From: Actinomycetes bacterium
GTDB lineage: Bacteria; Actinomycetota; Coriobacteriia; Coriobacteriales; Eggerthellaceae
Direction of reading: 5' to 3'
NCBI GenBank assembly: GCA_023394615.1
Contig: JAEXAI010000002.1
Location: 1 to 64,000, forward strand
Length of the DNA stretch: 64,000 nt
Shown here: one piece after another, positions 45,604 to 54,200 of the stretch
How positions within the stretch are numbered: position 1 is the first letter of the stretch
Layout of the letters: every line of letters starts with the position of its first letter
Notes under the pieces: generated by a model
The model's input: the letters and a program-made list of their open reading frames with translations, nothing else
Told to the model about the DNA's origin: nothing
Databases searched by the model: none
Translations under genes and position numbers: made by a program

Positions 45604-46373
45604 AGCTAGCGGATATGCATTGCCATCTTGATTTCGCGACCAACCCGACTGACGTTGCCTCAAAAGCGGCTGCTGAGGGAGTCGGTTTGTTCTCGACGAC
45701 GGTGCTGCCTCGAGCGTTCGGCGATGCGACTGCGATGTTGGGCGCATGCCCGAACGTGAGGGTGGGCGTGGGCGCACATCCGTGGTGGGCTCAAGAGGCT
45801 CAGGGCCAGATGGATGATTTTGACCGGGCATTCGGGAAAACGCGTTTCGTAGGCGAAGTGGGACTTGATTTCAGTACCCGTCATGGTGATTCTCATGATG
45901 TGCAAGTACGAGTGTTTCGCCATATCGCTGCGATGTGCGCGGAGAGATCCGAGACGGTTTTGTCCTTGCATAGCGTAAGGGCGGCGGACGCGGTGCTTGA
46001 CATCTTGCAGGATTGCGGTTGTCTTGAGGCTGGGAATCGATGCATTTTCCATTGGTTTTCGGGATCGTGTGAACAGCTCCATCGTGCAATCGATGCCGGT
46101 TGCTGGTTTTCGCTGGGCGAGCGAATGTTGGATACGAAGCGCGGGCGGGAATATGCGAGGCTCATCCCGAAAGATAAGCTGCTGCTGGAAACCGATTTGC
46201 CACCACAGTCTGCAAAGCATTTCGAGTGGACGGAACAAGGAGCTTCTCTGTACCGGGCGCTTCATTTATTGGCACGCGTGTGCAGCGGTGATAATGTAGA
46301 ATTGCAACAAGCGATTGCTGTGAATAGCGGACAGTTGCTGGGGAATTGGGGACGGATTGGGCTATGCGAATGA
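45594..46373 (+). CDS. TatD-family metal-dependent hydrolase
   Basis: A 259-residue TIM-barrel hydrolase with metal ligands MHCHLD, VGEVGLDF, SLHSV, IFHWFSG and LLETDLPP. TatD proteins are nucleases or deacylases acting on DNA, RNA ends or D-aminoacyl-tRNA. It is somewhat diverged (VGVGAHPWWAQ replaces the usual GxHPH). Overlaps tcdA and is followed 10 bp later by the histidine kinase, so the three may share a transcript. Confidence 0.87.
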   Translation: MEMKLADMHCHLDFATNPTDVASKAAAEGVGLFSTTVLPRAFGDATAMLGACPNVRVGVGAHPWWAQEAQGQMDDFDRAFGKTRFVGEVGLDFSTRHGDSHDVQVRVFRHIAAMCAERSETVLSLHSVRAADAVLDILQDCGCLEAGNRCIFHWFSGSCEQLHRAIDAGCWFSLGERMLDTKRGREYARLIPKDKLLLETDLPPQSAKHFEWTEQGASLYRALHLLARVCSGDNVELQQAIAVNSGQLLGNWGRIGLCE

Positions 46374-46383
46374 AAGGGCGGCG

Positions 46384-48879
46384 ATGGAAAAGGCTGCAGT
46401 GATGGATGTGAATGTTCGAAAGGTCTCCGCTACCCGATTTTTACACGCGGCTTGCGTGGCTGCGGTGCTGTTGCTAGTCCTTCTTATTTCAAATCCTTTG
46501 CCTGCGCTTGCTCAAGACGATGATTCCCATCGTGTGCTGTTTATCAGTTCGTATTCCTATTCATGGGAAACAGTGCCCAATCAGATTAACGGTCTGAGGG
46601 ATGCGCTGGGTTCTGACTACGATATCAATTATGAGTTCATGGACACGAAGAACACCACGTACGGAGAAGGCTACGTGGAATTCTATGATTTCCTGAAATA
46701 CAAGCTCAGTATGCGCAAGCCTTACGACGCGGTGGTGGTGGGTGATGATGCGGCGCTGAATTTCGCCATACGATATCAAGATGATTTGTTCGCGGGTATG
46801 CCTATCATCTTCGAAGGCGTCGACAACATAGAACGGGCGCTAGATGTAAGCGACGATTCACGTGTAACGGGTGTGGTCGAGCAGGTCGATTACGTGAGAA
46901 ACGTACAGTTCGCGCAAAGCTTGCTGCCTCAAGCGAAGAACCTCATTTTCATATACGACAATGCCGAAAACGGGATAGGGATTCGCAAGCAGCTTGATAA
47001 TGCCCAAGATGTCTTTGATGGTTACAATGTGGAATACTTGAATTCGGTTGATTACACAAAAAGCGAGTTATGCGACAGAATCTCCTCCTTCGATTCGAAC
47101 GATATCGTGTTCTGCGTGTCGATGAGCACGGGCAAAGACGGCCAATTCTTCACTGAAGAAGAGCGATACGACATGCTGAACCAGAACGCGAATGTACCTC
47201 TGTTCCGACTGGCGATTGCCGGTGTGGGAAGCGGCAAATTGCTAGGCGGGTATGTGGTCTCGCATTATGAAAGCGGCAGAATCGCCGGCGACATGGTGAA
47301 AGAGGCGCTCGCCAAAGGCAACGCTGCCTATATTCCAATAGATTTAGACACTCCGTCGGAATACTATGTCGATGAGAACGTCTTTCAGGAATTCGGGCTA
47401 GATGTATCTAAAATACCTGCTGATGCGACGGTCTTGAACAGAGAAGAACCCCTCTATGTCACCTATGCGCTGCAAATAATCATCAGCATGTTGGTGGTTA
47501 TCATCGTGCTGTTGCTGTTGGTGATTGCGGTTCGCTACCGCAACTCGAAGAAAATGACGCGTTTCAACAAGCAACTGGATGTGAAGAATGCCGAGTTAGA
47601 GCAGAAAAATGCCGAATTGCAGAAAGCGAATTCGTATAAAAGCGATTTTCTCTCGAACATGAGCCATGAGATTCGAACGCCCATGAACGCGATTATCGGA
47701 ATGACGCAGCTTGCCGAAGACGAGGCGGACAATCCGAAGACGAAGGAATACCTCTCCGAAATCGACGAGTCCAGCTCCTACATGCTCGCCCTGCTCAATG
47801 ACGTTTTGGATATGAGCCGCATGGAAAGCGGGCGCTTCAAACTGCACATGGACTGGTGCAGTGCCATAGATGTGGTGGATGCGTGCGTGGCCATGGTCGA
47901 TCCGGTGATGCAGGCCAAAGGCATTGCATTCACGTGCACGGGCATCGATGCGTTGCGTGATGTTGATGTGTACGCAGACGCGATGCGCACGAAGCAAGTG
48001 CTGATGAACCTGCTGAACAATGCCTACAAGTTCACGCCTGAAGGCGGATGCGTTTCTTTGATCGTGAAGAACCTCAAGCGCGAACAGGGCAGAGCGGTCG
48101 ATGAGATCACGGTCAAAGACAGCGGATGCGGCATGTCCGCAGAATTCTTGCCGCACGTGTTCGAGCCCTTCGAGCAGGAGCGCAACATATATTCCGACCA
48201 GGTATCCAGCACGGGTTTGGGACTCGCCATCGTCAAGCAGATTATTGATGCGGTAGGCGGTTCCATAAAGGTTGAAAGCCAGCTGGGTAAAGGTTCGACA
48301 TTCACATTTACCTTGCCTTATGCATACCGTGAGAAAAAGAACGCCTCTGCCTATCATCCCATCGAGCCAATGGAATCTTTGGATGGCCTGCATGTGTTGC
48401 TTGTGGATGACAATGATTTGAACAGGCGAATTGCGCGCGTGCTTTTGGAGAAGAAGAATGTAGCCGTGGATGAGGCGGCAAGCGGGGAAGAGGCGATTTC
48501 TACATATTGCAGCGCCCCTGCAAAAACCTTCGATGTCATATTGATGGACATACGCATGCCGGGTATGGGCGGCTTGCAAGCGACGGAGAAGATTCGCGAG
48601 TCGGGCAAGGAGGATGCGGCGACACTACCCATCGTGGCCATGACGGCCAATGCTTTTGCCGAGGATCGGGAAAAAAGCCAGAAGGCGGGCATGAATGCGC
48701 ACTTGGTAAAGCCTATCAATCCTTCGCTTTTGTATCAGACCATCGCAGAAGTAGTGGCGGCATCTGCTGGCGGTTTAGCTGGCGAGGAAGATGCGGCATC
48801 AACGACTGCTGAAAAGCCCAAAGCCGATGTACCTGATGCAGTATCCGACCCCGATGCATCGTCGAGTGCCAGTTGCTGA
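46384..48879 (+). CDS. Hybrid histidine kinase with ABC-substrate-binding-like sensor
   Basis: About 831 residues. A signal-anchor helix (about 20-45) leads into an exported domain (50-350: VLFISSYSYSWETVPNQ, FVGDD-like VVVGDDAALNFA, VFCVSMSTGKDGQFF) resembling the ABC transporter substrate-binding-like sensors of the DUF/PF04392 type. A second helix is at about 360-385, then a coiled coil, HisKA with His428 (NMSHEIRTPMNAIIGMT), HATPase (DSGCGMSAEFL, SSTGLGLAIVKQIID) and a receiver domain with Asp722 (ILMDIRMPGMGG). ATG 46384 follows AAAGGG. The Ala/Asp/Ser-rich tail is encoded opposite the tail of Elp3 (145-bp overlap). Output and ligand unknown. Confidence 0.92.
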   Translation: MEKAAVMDVNVRKVSATRFLHAACVAAVLLLVLLISNPLPALAQDDDSHRVLFISSYSYSWETVPNQINGLRDALGSDYDINYEFMDTKNTTYGEGYVEFYDFLKYKLSMRKPYDAVVVGDDAALNFAIRYQDDLFAGMPIIFEGVDNIERALDVSDDSRVTGVVEQVDYVRNVQFAQSLLPQAKNLIFIYDNAENGIGIRKQLDNAQDVFDGYNVEYLNSVDYTKSELCDRISSFDSNDIVFCVSMSTGKDGQFFTEEERYDMLNQNANVPLFRLAIAGVGSGKLLGGYVVSHYESGRIAGDMVKEALAKGNAAYIPIDLDTPSEYYVDENVFQEFGLDVSKIPADATVLNREEPLYVTYALQIIISMLVVIIVLLLLVIAVRYRNSKKMTRFNKQLDVKNAELEQKNAELQKANSYKSDFLSNMSHEIRTPMNAIIGMTQLAEDEADNPKTKEYLSEIDESSSYMLALLNDVLDMSRMESGRFKLHMDWCSAIDVVDACVAMVDPVMQAKGIAFTCTGIDALRDVDVYADAMRTKQVLMNLLNNAYKFTPEGGCVSLIVKNLKREQGRAVDEITVKDSGCGMSAEFLPHVFEPFEQERNIYSDQVSSTGLGLAIVKQIIDAVGGSIKVESQLGKGSTFTFTLPYAYREKKNASAYHPIEPMESLDGLHVLLVDDNDLNRRIARVLLEKKNVAVDEAASGEEAISTYCSAPAKTFDVILMDIRMPGMGGLQATEKIRESGKEDAATLPIVAMTANAFAEDREKSQKAGMNAHLVKPINPSLLYQTIAEVVAASAGGLAGEEDAASTTAEKPKADVPDAVSDPDASSSASC

Positions 48880-50678
48880 TACAAGCCGTTGTCTGAAAAC
48901 CCGAGGCTTCGGTAGTATTCGCGCGTGCCGATAGCGCTGATAACGTTCATCTTGTGATACCCGTGCTCTTGAGCGATTGTGCATGCGCGGGCTATCAGCT
49001 GTTTTCCGAGTCCGAGATGCTGAGCGGCACCTGCTTTATGGATGCCTGCGACCCGGCCATATACGTGCACTTCGCGGATCATAGCTTCATCGGTGCCTAC
49101 GGGCAGCGCTTCTGCATTTCTACGTACGTAGTCGTTGTGGGGCATTGAAAGGCGCAGAAATCCGGCGATCTTGTCATCGGGCGTTGTCCATTCGAGAAAC
49201 ACCTCTTCGGATACCGTTGTCTTGTAGGGGGTTTCGCGTAGCTGCAAATCATCGATATCGGCTTCACCAGTGCTGATTTCTCGGTAACGGATCTCGTGGA
49301 TGGGTGCGCCTTGCGCTTCGATATGCTGTTGCACCATTTGGCGCAGGTTCACTTTTTTGTTGCCCGCTACGATGTCATGGGATGAGATATCCCTGATCAT
49401 ACGTGATATGCGTGCATAACGAGGCGTATACAGGGTGTCATGGGAGAGCACATTGACAAGCTCTTCTTCGGTATAAGGGCGCCACTCGCCGCTGGCATAC
49501 ATCTGGCAAAGCCCCGTTCCTGCTACCAGCGAGCAAGGGTAGAGCTTTACTTCGTCGGGGCGAAAGGCCGCATCATCGAACAGCGCCTCATAATCTTTCA
49601 TATCATTTGCCGGGTCGGTACCGTAGAGGTTTACCATGAAGTGCGTGTGAATCTTGAAGCCGAAAACCCTCAGCAGCTCAAAGGACTCACGTATGCGATC
49701 GGTTGTGATGCCGCGACGGTTCGCATCAAGAATGCGCTGTTCGAGGCTTTGTATGCCCATTTGCACTTTCGTGCAGCCAAGTTCGCGCAACTCTGTGAGC
49801 GATTCAGCGGTGATACGATCGGGCCTGGTTTCCACAACCAGCCCAACGCATCGATGCTCTGCCCGCTCATTGATTGCCTGCTGCTTTTGCACATGTGACA
49901 TTGTGGCAATCTGCGACGCGGATGCGTGTTGCCAAATGGGGTTCTGCTCATAGAGGTCCACCATCGCTTGGTTGTAAGTAAGTACACCGGTCTCGATTTG
50001 ATGCTGGCTTTCGGCCGTCAGCGCGGCTAAATCTTCTCGTTCGCATAAAAGGCCGAGGGTGCGGTAGAATTCACATCTCTCCTGCATTTCCACATCGTTT
50101 GAGACGCCGTCGTTCAGGGCGCGGAAAAGCTCGCTTATGAACCAGAGGCGGTACTCGTGCGGATAATCGCTCCACGTGCCACCCAGCACGATAAGCTCCA
50201 CTTTGTCGGTTACGTGTCCCATCTGTACCAAGGTGCGAAGACGTCTGCCAACTTGCAGATACGGATCAAACCAGTTGCGCTCGGCGCGTTGGCAGGCAGG
50301 TTCGTCCGTGAGATAGCTTTTCGGCATGCGCAGGTCGTTGGGGCAGTATAGGCAGCTACTGGCGCATTTCCATGGCTTGGTCAGCACGGTGATGGTTGCC
50401 ACGCCTGATGCTGTGCGCCGAGGTTTCACCTGTACCATGCGCACGAATCGCCGCTCGAGCTCTTCATCGACGTTCCATGAGGCCCAGCGTTCAGGCTCGG
50501 TTTCCTTTACGCGCAGATAAAAAGGGAACAGCATCTTTTTGGCAAAGTGGCGTGTGCCAGTCGGCAGGTTCTTATTGTGCCGACGGATGGTGTTTTCCAG
50601 AAATTTCGCGTCAACTGTATCAGTCAATCGAAGTTCGTTGAATATGTCTTGCAAGATGTCTTCCACAGCGTCCTGCAT
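48735..50678 (-). CDS. elp3: Bacterial Elp3: tRNA uridine(34) acetyl/carboxymethyl-transferase
   Basis: About 647 residues: an Elp3 N-terminal region (LTDTVDAKFLENTIRRHNKN), a radical SAM domain with Cys105, Cys109 and Cys112 (KCASSCLYCPNDLRMPKSY), VELIVLGGTWSDYPHEYRLW and GCTKVQMGIQSLEQRIL, and a C-terminal acetyl-CoA-binding KAT domain (QHLGLGKQLIARA, ISAIGTREYYRSLGF). Elp3 makes 5-carboxymethyluridine at tRNA position 34 from acetyl-CoA. ATG 50678 is preferred; a longer frame to 50765 would cross the divergent methyltransferase start. The last about 40 residues are low-complexity and overlap the kinase gene. The neighbouring divergent gene is a likely partner. Confidence 0.92.
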   Translation of the reverse strand: MQDAVEDILQDIFNELRLTDTVDAKFLENTIRRHNKNLPTGTRHFAKKMLFPFYLRVKETEPERWASWNVDEELERRFVRMVQVKPRRTASGVATITVLTKPWKCASSCLYCPNDLRMPKSYLTDEPACQRAERNWFDPYLQVGRRLRTLVQMGHVTDKVELIVLGGTWSDYPHEYRLWFISELFRALNDGVSNDVEMQERCEFYRTLGLLCEREDLAALTAESQHQIETGVLTYNQAMVDLYEQNPIWQHASASQIATMSHVQKQQAINERAEHRCVGLVVETRPDRITAESLTELRELGCTKVQMGIQSLEQRILDANRRGITTDRIRESFELLRVFGFKIHTHFMVNLYGTDPANDMKDYEALFDDAAFRPDEVKLYPCSLVAGTGLCQMYASGEWRPYTEEELVNVLSHDTLYTPRYARISRMIRDISSHDIVAGNKKVNLRQMVQQHIEAQGAPIHEIRYREISTGEADIDDLQLRETPYKTTVSEEVFLEWTTPDDKIAGFLRLSMPHNDYVRRNAEALPVGTDEAMIREVHVYGRVAGIHKAGAAQHLGLGKQLIARACTIAQEHGYHKMNVISAIGTREYYRSLGFSDNGLYQQLALDDASGSDTASGTSALGFSAVVDAASSSPAKPPADAATTSAMV

Positions 50679-50705
50679 TTTACTATAGAATGGATGCGAT
50701 GACCT

Positions 50706-51629
50706 ATGGATAAGCAAACAGCCAAAACACTCTGCGAAATCAATAACGATTTCTACCGCAATCACAGCGAGTCGTTTTCCGCGACCCGTCGTGCGCCTTG
50801 GGCTGGGTGGGAAAAGTGCGCGAGCTACATATCATCGGCGCTCCCGCATATCGCGGACCCCGAGACGTCTCCGCATATCGCGGGCTCCGAGACGTGTCCG
50901 CAAGCTGCGGTGACCGAGACGCTTTTGCAAGTTACAGCCCCCGAGATTGCGGCGCCCGAAACTCTCCCGCATGGTGTGGTACTTGATGCTGCCTGCGGTA
51001 ACATGCGCTTTGAACGATTCTTGGCCGATGCGCTGCCCGACAGGGATTTCGTTATCTATGCAATCGATGATTGCGCCGCTTTGGTGAATGCTGCGCCGCG
51101 TACTGTGGCGATTGATCGCGACATTATCGCGGCATTGATTGATGAGCGCGACCCGTTCGGTAGCGATGTGCCTTCATGCGATGTCGCCGTGTCGTTCGGA
51201 TTCATGCATCATGTGCCCGGCGCGCGTATGCGATACGCGCTGCTTGCAAATCTCGTTCGCCATACGCGAAGCGGTGGTATCGTTATTGTGTCGTTGTGGC
51301 GTTTCATGAACGATGCGGGTCTTGCCCGACGTGCGACAGAAACCACAGCGCAGGCGTTTGGTGGCGTAGAGCGTTCATGGCGAACTGAGGATATGCAGGC
51401 TGCTAGTTCGCGCTTCTGCCATCTGTGCTCGGGTGACCTTGAAGAGGGTGATTACTTGCTGGGCTGGAAAAACGAACCTGGCGCGTATCGCTACTGCCAT
51501 CATTTCAGCGACGGCGATATAGACGATCTAGCCGATTCAGTTTCGGCTCATGCACGCGTGCTCAAGTGTTTCGATGCCGATGGCCGCACCGGCTCACTCA
51601 ACGCTTATCTTGTTTTGCAGGTCAAATAG
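50706..51629 (+). CDS. Trm9/ALKBH8-like SAM methyltransferase, probable tRNA modification enzyme
   Basis: A 307-residue class I methyltransferase. The opening INNDFYRNHSESFSATRRAP resembles the F-S-x-T-R-x-x-P-W start of Trm9-type enzymes. SAM motif I is VVLDAACGNMRFERFLA (91-107), then VSFGFMHHVPGARMRY, RSGGIVIVSLWRF, and near the C-terminus GDYLLGWKNEPGAYRYCHHF followed by DGDIDDLAD, which matches the W-x(n)-R-Y-x-H-x-F-x-x-G-E/D-L/I-x-x-L ending of the Trm9 group. Trm9 methylates cm5U34 to mcm5U34. The gene is divergent from elp3, with 27 bp between starts, supporting a shared pathway. An in-frame repeat tract (about residues 47-88) is inserted before motif I. Assignment to this exact reaction is inference. 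Confidence 0.75.
   Translation: MDKQTAKTLCEINNDFYRNHSESFSATRRAPWAGWEKCASYISSALPHIADPETSPHIAGSETCPQAAVTETLLQVTAPEIAAPETLPHGVVLDAACGNMRFERFLADALPDRDFVIYAIDDCAALVNAAPRTVAIDRDIIAALIDERDPFGSDVPSCDVAVSFGFMHHVPGARMRYALLANLVRHTRSGGIVIVSLWRFMNDAGLARRATETTAQAFGGVERSWRTEDMQAASSRFCHLCSGDLEEGDYLLGWKNEPGAYRYCHHFSDGDIDDLADSVSAHARVLKCFDADGRTGSLNAYLVLQVK
50844..50966 (+). repeat. In-frame 27-bp tandem repeats in the methyltransferase
   Basis: Units 50844-50870, 50871-50897 and 50898-50924 are 27 bp each (peptides PHIADPETS, PHIAGSETC, PQAAVTETL), followed by a 24-bp and an 18-bp degenerate unit to 50966. All preserve frame. The repeats lie between the N-terminal helix and SAM motif I, a surface linker position. 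Confidence 0.85.
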
Positions 51630-51732
51630 ACGCCGTACGCTGTTATATGCTCTCGTTGTGCTGCTCAGCCGAAGTTGATGTGGTGCGCGGGATTGAATTG
51701 TCGACTTTTCTTTTGCGGCGCAAAGGGAAAGT

Positions 51733-51973
51733 GTCAAAAAAGTGCAGTATTAGGCAAATGTCGAAGTCGATTCCCCAGTTTTGTCAAAAAAGTGCAGTAA
51801 TTGGTTCGAAAATAACTTATTGTATACAATTATTTTTCCGGTTGGAGCAGGATTCGTAGGCAATTCTGAAACGCCGCAGGTCAGAGGCTTGTGTGAAAAT
51901 AGTGCTTCCGACATCGAGCACGAAATTTACCTAATACTGCAATTTTTGGGCAAAACTGGGGAATCGACTTCGA
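51733..51973. repeat. Composite direct/inverted repeat element
   Basis: GTCAAAAAAGTGCAGTA occurs at 51733-51749 and 51783-51799, exactly 50 bp apart. A 44-bp unit at 51761-51804 (starting TCGAAGTCGATTCCCCAG) recurs in inverse at 51930-51973 with about 39 of 44 matches, including a perfect 23-bp core (51761-51783 / 51951-51973). Between the arms is a 12-bp perfect palindrome ATTGTATACAAT (51819-51830). It occupies most of the 485-bp gap 51630-52114; nothing coding is seen. It may be a MITE-like element or a multi-site protein-binding region. Confidence 0.83.
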
Positions 51974-52048
51974 ATCCACTGCAATCGCTCACGCAAAACA
52001 CGACCCAGCAACTTTTAACCCCAATCGCCTACGCGAACGCAAACTAGT

Positions 52049-52114
52049 GAGCCTCAATCGGCTGTGTTGCAAGCTGCATTCGGCTGTGTTGCGAGCCTCA
52101 TTCGGTTGCGTTGC
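52049..52114. repeat. Three 22-bp tandem repeats
   Basis: Units 52049-52070, 52071-52092 and 52093-52114 share the core CATTCGGCTGTGTTGC with small changes. They abut the stop codon of the minus-strand gene that ends at 52115. Confidence 0.88.
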
Positions 52115-53215
52115 CTAGATGAGCCCTTGCGTTTCCAATTCGGATAACGTGTTGCCGTTTGCTATCCAAGTGCGCGTGTTCACCATGACATCGATGATGC
52201 TCTGCTCAATCAAATCTTCATCGTCTGGTATGAGCTCCAAGTCTATGCCGAAATCATCGAAAAGGGCATCAAGGACCTCGTCAAAGTCTCCGCCCTGTCG
52301 CGACAAATCCTGCACGGTCAACAGTGCTTCTTCCCCCAAAGGAGGAGTGGAGGGAAAGTAGACGTTGAAATTCATTTCCAACATGTCTGCTTCCATGGTC
52401 GGCTCGAAATAGTAGCTGCTGGCATGTTTTAGGAAAATCGCCTTGTCGGGTACGTATCGTGGAATCGTTTCAGTCTGTCCGGCCAAACTGTAGAGTTCTG
52501 CGTTGCTCCATTCCTCAAGTGCTTCGCACGCTATGAAATCGCTGTCGTCCAAAAAATAGCCCTCGTCGAAGTTCTCGCCCTTTTTCACCAGCTCATAGAG
52601 CTCTATCTCGGTAAGCTCATAGCCACATTGGGAATTGATGATATCGAGCAAATCCCCGAGGAGGATGAGCCCGTATAGATTCATGGAGGCCACGATGTAG
52701 TCGGAGACATTGTCGTTGCGGGCTAGGCGTGCTTCCAAATCGTATGTTGTGCATTCGTGGAGAACCTGCTTGATTTGCTTCGGGACGACGAATATGAGCG
52801 AATCGTTTTCGATAAAGGGCATGGCGAGGCCAGTCGTTTTCAGCTGATGCGCTACTGATGGATCGATGAAGGCATTTGCTTCGACTTCGTCCGCAGCGAT
52901 TTTAACCAGCACATTGCGTGATGCAGTATCCAGTGAAAGCAGCAGCGATGTGAAATAGTCGTGATCTAGCAAGTCTTTGACGATTGCGTCCAGCGCCGTT
53001 TCGCGGTTGAGTTTCGAATAAAAAATCCTGTTGCCGTAATGTGCGCAGAGATCGCTGAAAGAGCGATCATCGAAGCGCATGAGGGCTTCCATCAATGAGT
53101 CCGTGGGCTCGCCGGGCAGGGCGATTCGCTTGTTGTGTGTGACGATGATTTCCCGCATAGTATCGAAGGCTTGTTGCTCGTCTTTCGAGAAAAATTCGTT
53201 TCGGTTTGTTTCCAT
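52115..53215 (-). CDS. Hypothetical protein, possible paralogue of the SEC-C protein at 61505
   Basis: A 366-residue acidic soluble protein I do not recognise. A helical N-terminal part (SLMEALMRFDDRSFSDLCAHYG, ALDAIVKDLLDHDYF) is followed by a winged-helix-like segment (FIDPSVAHQLKTTGLAMPF, LIFVVPKQIKQVL) and a region with LYGLILLGDLLDIINSQ. The order and spacing resemble the central part of the SEC-C protein at 61505-62980 (DPFLIRLFKSNGVFTFAIPDQV), so distant homology is suspected. It lacks the SEC-C zinc motif. ATG 53215 follows AAAGGA; a codon at 53251 lies before it. Confidence 0.8.
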   Translation of the reverse strand: METNRNEFFSKDEQQAFDTMREIIVTHNKRIALPGEPTDSLMEALMRFDDRSFSDLCAHYGNRIFYSKLNRETALDAIVKDLLDHDYFTSLLLSLDTASRNVLVKIAADEVEANAFIDPSVAHQLKTTGLAMPFIENDSLIFVVPKQIKQVLHECTTYDLEARLARNDNVSDYIVASMNLYGLILLGDLLDIINSQCGYELTEIELYELVKKGENFDEGYFLDDSDFIACEALEEWSNAELYSLAGQTETIPRYVPDKAIFLKHASSYYFEPTMEADMLEMNFNVYFPSTPPLGEEALLTVQDLSRQGGDFDEVLDALFDDFGIDLELIPDDEDLIEQSIIDVMVNTRTWIANGNTLSELETQGLI

Positions 53216-53345
53216 AATGCAGTTCCTTTGCGGGACGTGTATCCATTGCAACAGTATAGCCGTTCCATGATGTGGAAAGGAACCGTTTGCGCATCAAAGA
53301 GTCTTCTTCCTGAAAACCAACGAAGACTATAATGAAAAGCAGCTA

Positions 53346-53594
53346 GTGCGCTACAAACCGCTTCTGGCCCGTATCACCGATGAGGAAGGCTACGAACAGA
53401 GCATCGAGGAGACGGCCGATGCTCTGCGGAGTACCTTGTCGGCGGTAAGTACTTACTTTCAAAACGATGGCTTCATGCGGGTGCTGCCCGAATTCGAGCG
53501 TTATGATAGGTTGGTACCGCGTCATGTGAGGGCATTTCAACAGACGAAAGCCGCATGGGCGAAGATTATGCGCTGTCTTGAGCAGCAGAAATAA
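53346..53594 (+). CDS. Small hypothetical protein
   Basis: An 82-residue, charged, probably helical protein (GYEQSIEETADALRSTLSAVSTYF) with no recognised motif. The start is GTG 53346, with no ribosome site. TATAAT at 53328-53333 would place transcription start only a few bases before it. It is followed 17 bp later by the C_GCAxxG_C_C gene on the same strand, so probably co-transcribed. It could be spurious, but the spacing and -10 box favour a real gene. Confidence 0.6.
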   Translation: MRYKPLLARITDEEGYEQSIEETADALRSTLSAVSTYFQNDGFMRVLPEFERYDRLVPRHVRAFQQTKAAWAKIMRCLEQQK

Positions 53595-53611
53595 GGAGTC
53601 GGTTTAAGAGC

Positions 53612-54076
53612 ATGGATTCTAAAGAGATAGATGAGCGGATTGCTCAGGCAGCGAGTTTTCACAAGCAGCGCTGCAATTGCGCCCAATGCGTGGCGATGTC
53701 CTGCGCTGATGTTGTAGGGGCAGATCCAGATCAACTATTTCGCCTGATGGAAGGCTTCGGCAGGGGCATGGGCGGACACAGTGAAACGTGCGGGGCGCTT
53801 TCCGGTGGAGTCGCCATCTTGAGCTACGCCAACAGCGATGGCAGCCACATGCGGCATTCGAAAGGCAAAACGTACAAGCTCTCTCGCGAATTGCTGGATA
53901 GGTTCGCTCAGAAAAACGGCACGACCGTGTGCGGCGAACTGAAAGGCCTGACTGGTGGACCTTGTTTGCGAACGTGTGAGGGCTGCATCGAGGACGCAAC
54001 TCGCTTGACGCTCGAAGTGCTCAACGATCGTGAGGCAATTGCAGGCGCGCCTGCTGCAGGCGCTGCGAGTACATAG
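53612..54076 (+). CDS. C_GCAxxG_C_C family redox-type protein
   Basis: A 154-residue protein with the family's spaced cysteines: CNCAQCV, ETCGALSGG, TTVCGELKG and CLRTCEGCIEDA. Members are small cytosolic proteins common in anaerobes; the cysteines suggest metal binding or redox activity, but no reaction is established. The Ala/Gly-rich end (AGAPAAGAAST) is dispensable-looking. Second gene of a probable pair with the small upstream protein. Confidence 0.88.
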   Translation: MDSKEIDERIAQAASFHKQRCNCAQCVAMSCADVVGADPDQLFRLMEGFGRGMGGHSETCGALSGGVAILSYANSDGSHMRHSKGKTYKLSRELLDRFAQKNGTTVCGELKGLTGGPCLRTCEGCIEDATRLTLEVLNDREAIAGAPAAGAAST

Positions 54077-54139
54077 TCGTTGCGCAGTCTTGCGCGCAAT
54101 CGATGTTGCGTGCGCTCAAATACAATCATCTGCAACACG

Positions 54140-54175
54140 GAAGAGGGGACGTGCACCAAAGCGCGTCCCCTCTTC
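54140..54175. terminator. Stem-loop between convergent genes
   Basis: GAAGAGGGGACG (54140-54151) and CGTCCCCTCTTC (54164-54175), 12-nt loop. A strong stem without T run; it lies between two convergent genes and probably protects both 3' ends. Confidence 0.65.
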
Positions 54176-54200
54176 GACTGAAAGCCTTTTGCGGAATGGA

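Noticed and set aside
47596..48579. 327-codon frame antisense to the histidine kinase
   Set aside because: It lies opposite conserved kinase and receiver motifs, is His/Arg-rich and has no domain.
51566..52047. Two short frames in the repeat-rich spacer
   Set aside because: They run through direct and inverted repeats and lack start signals and family resemblance.
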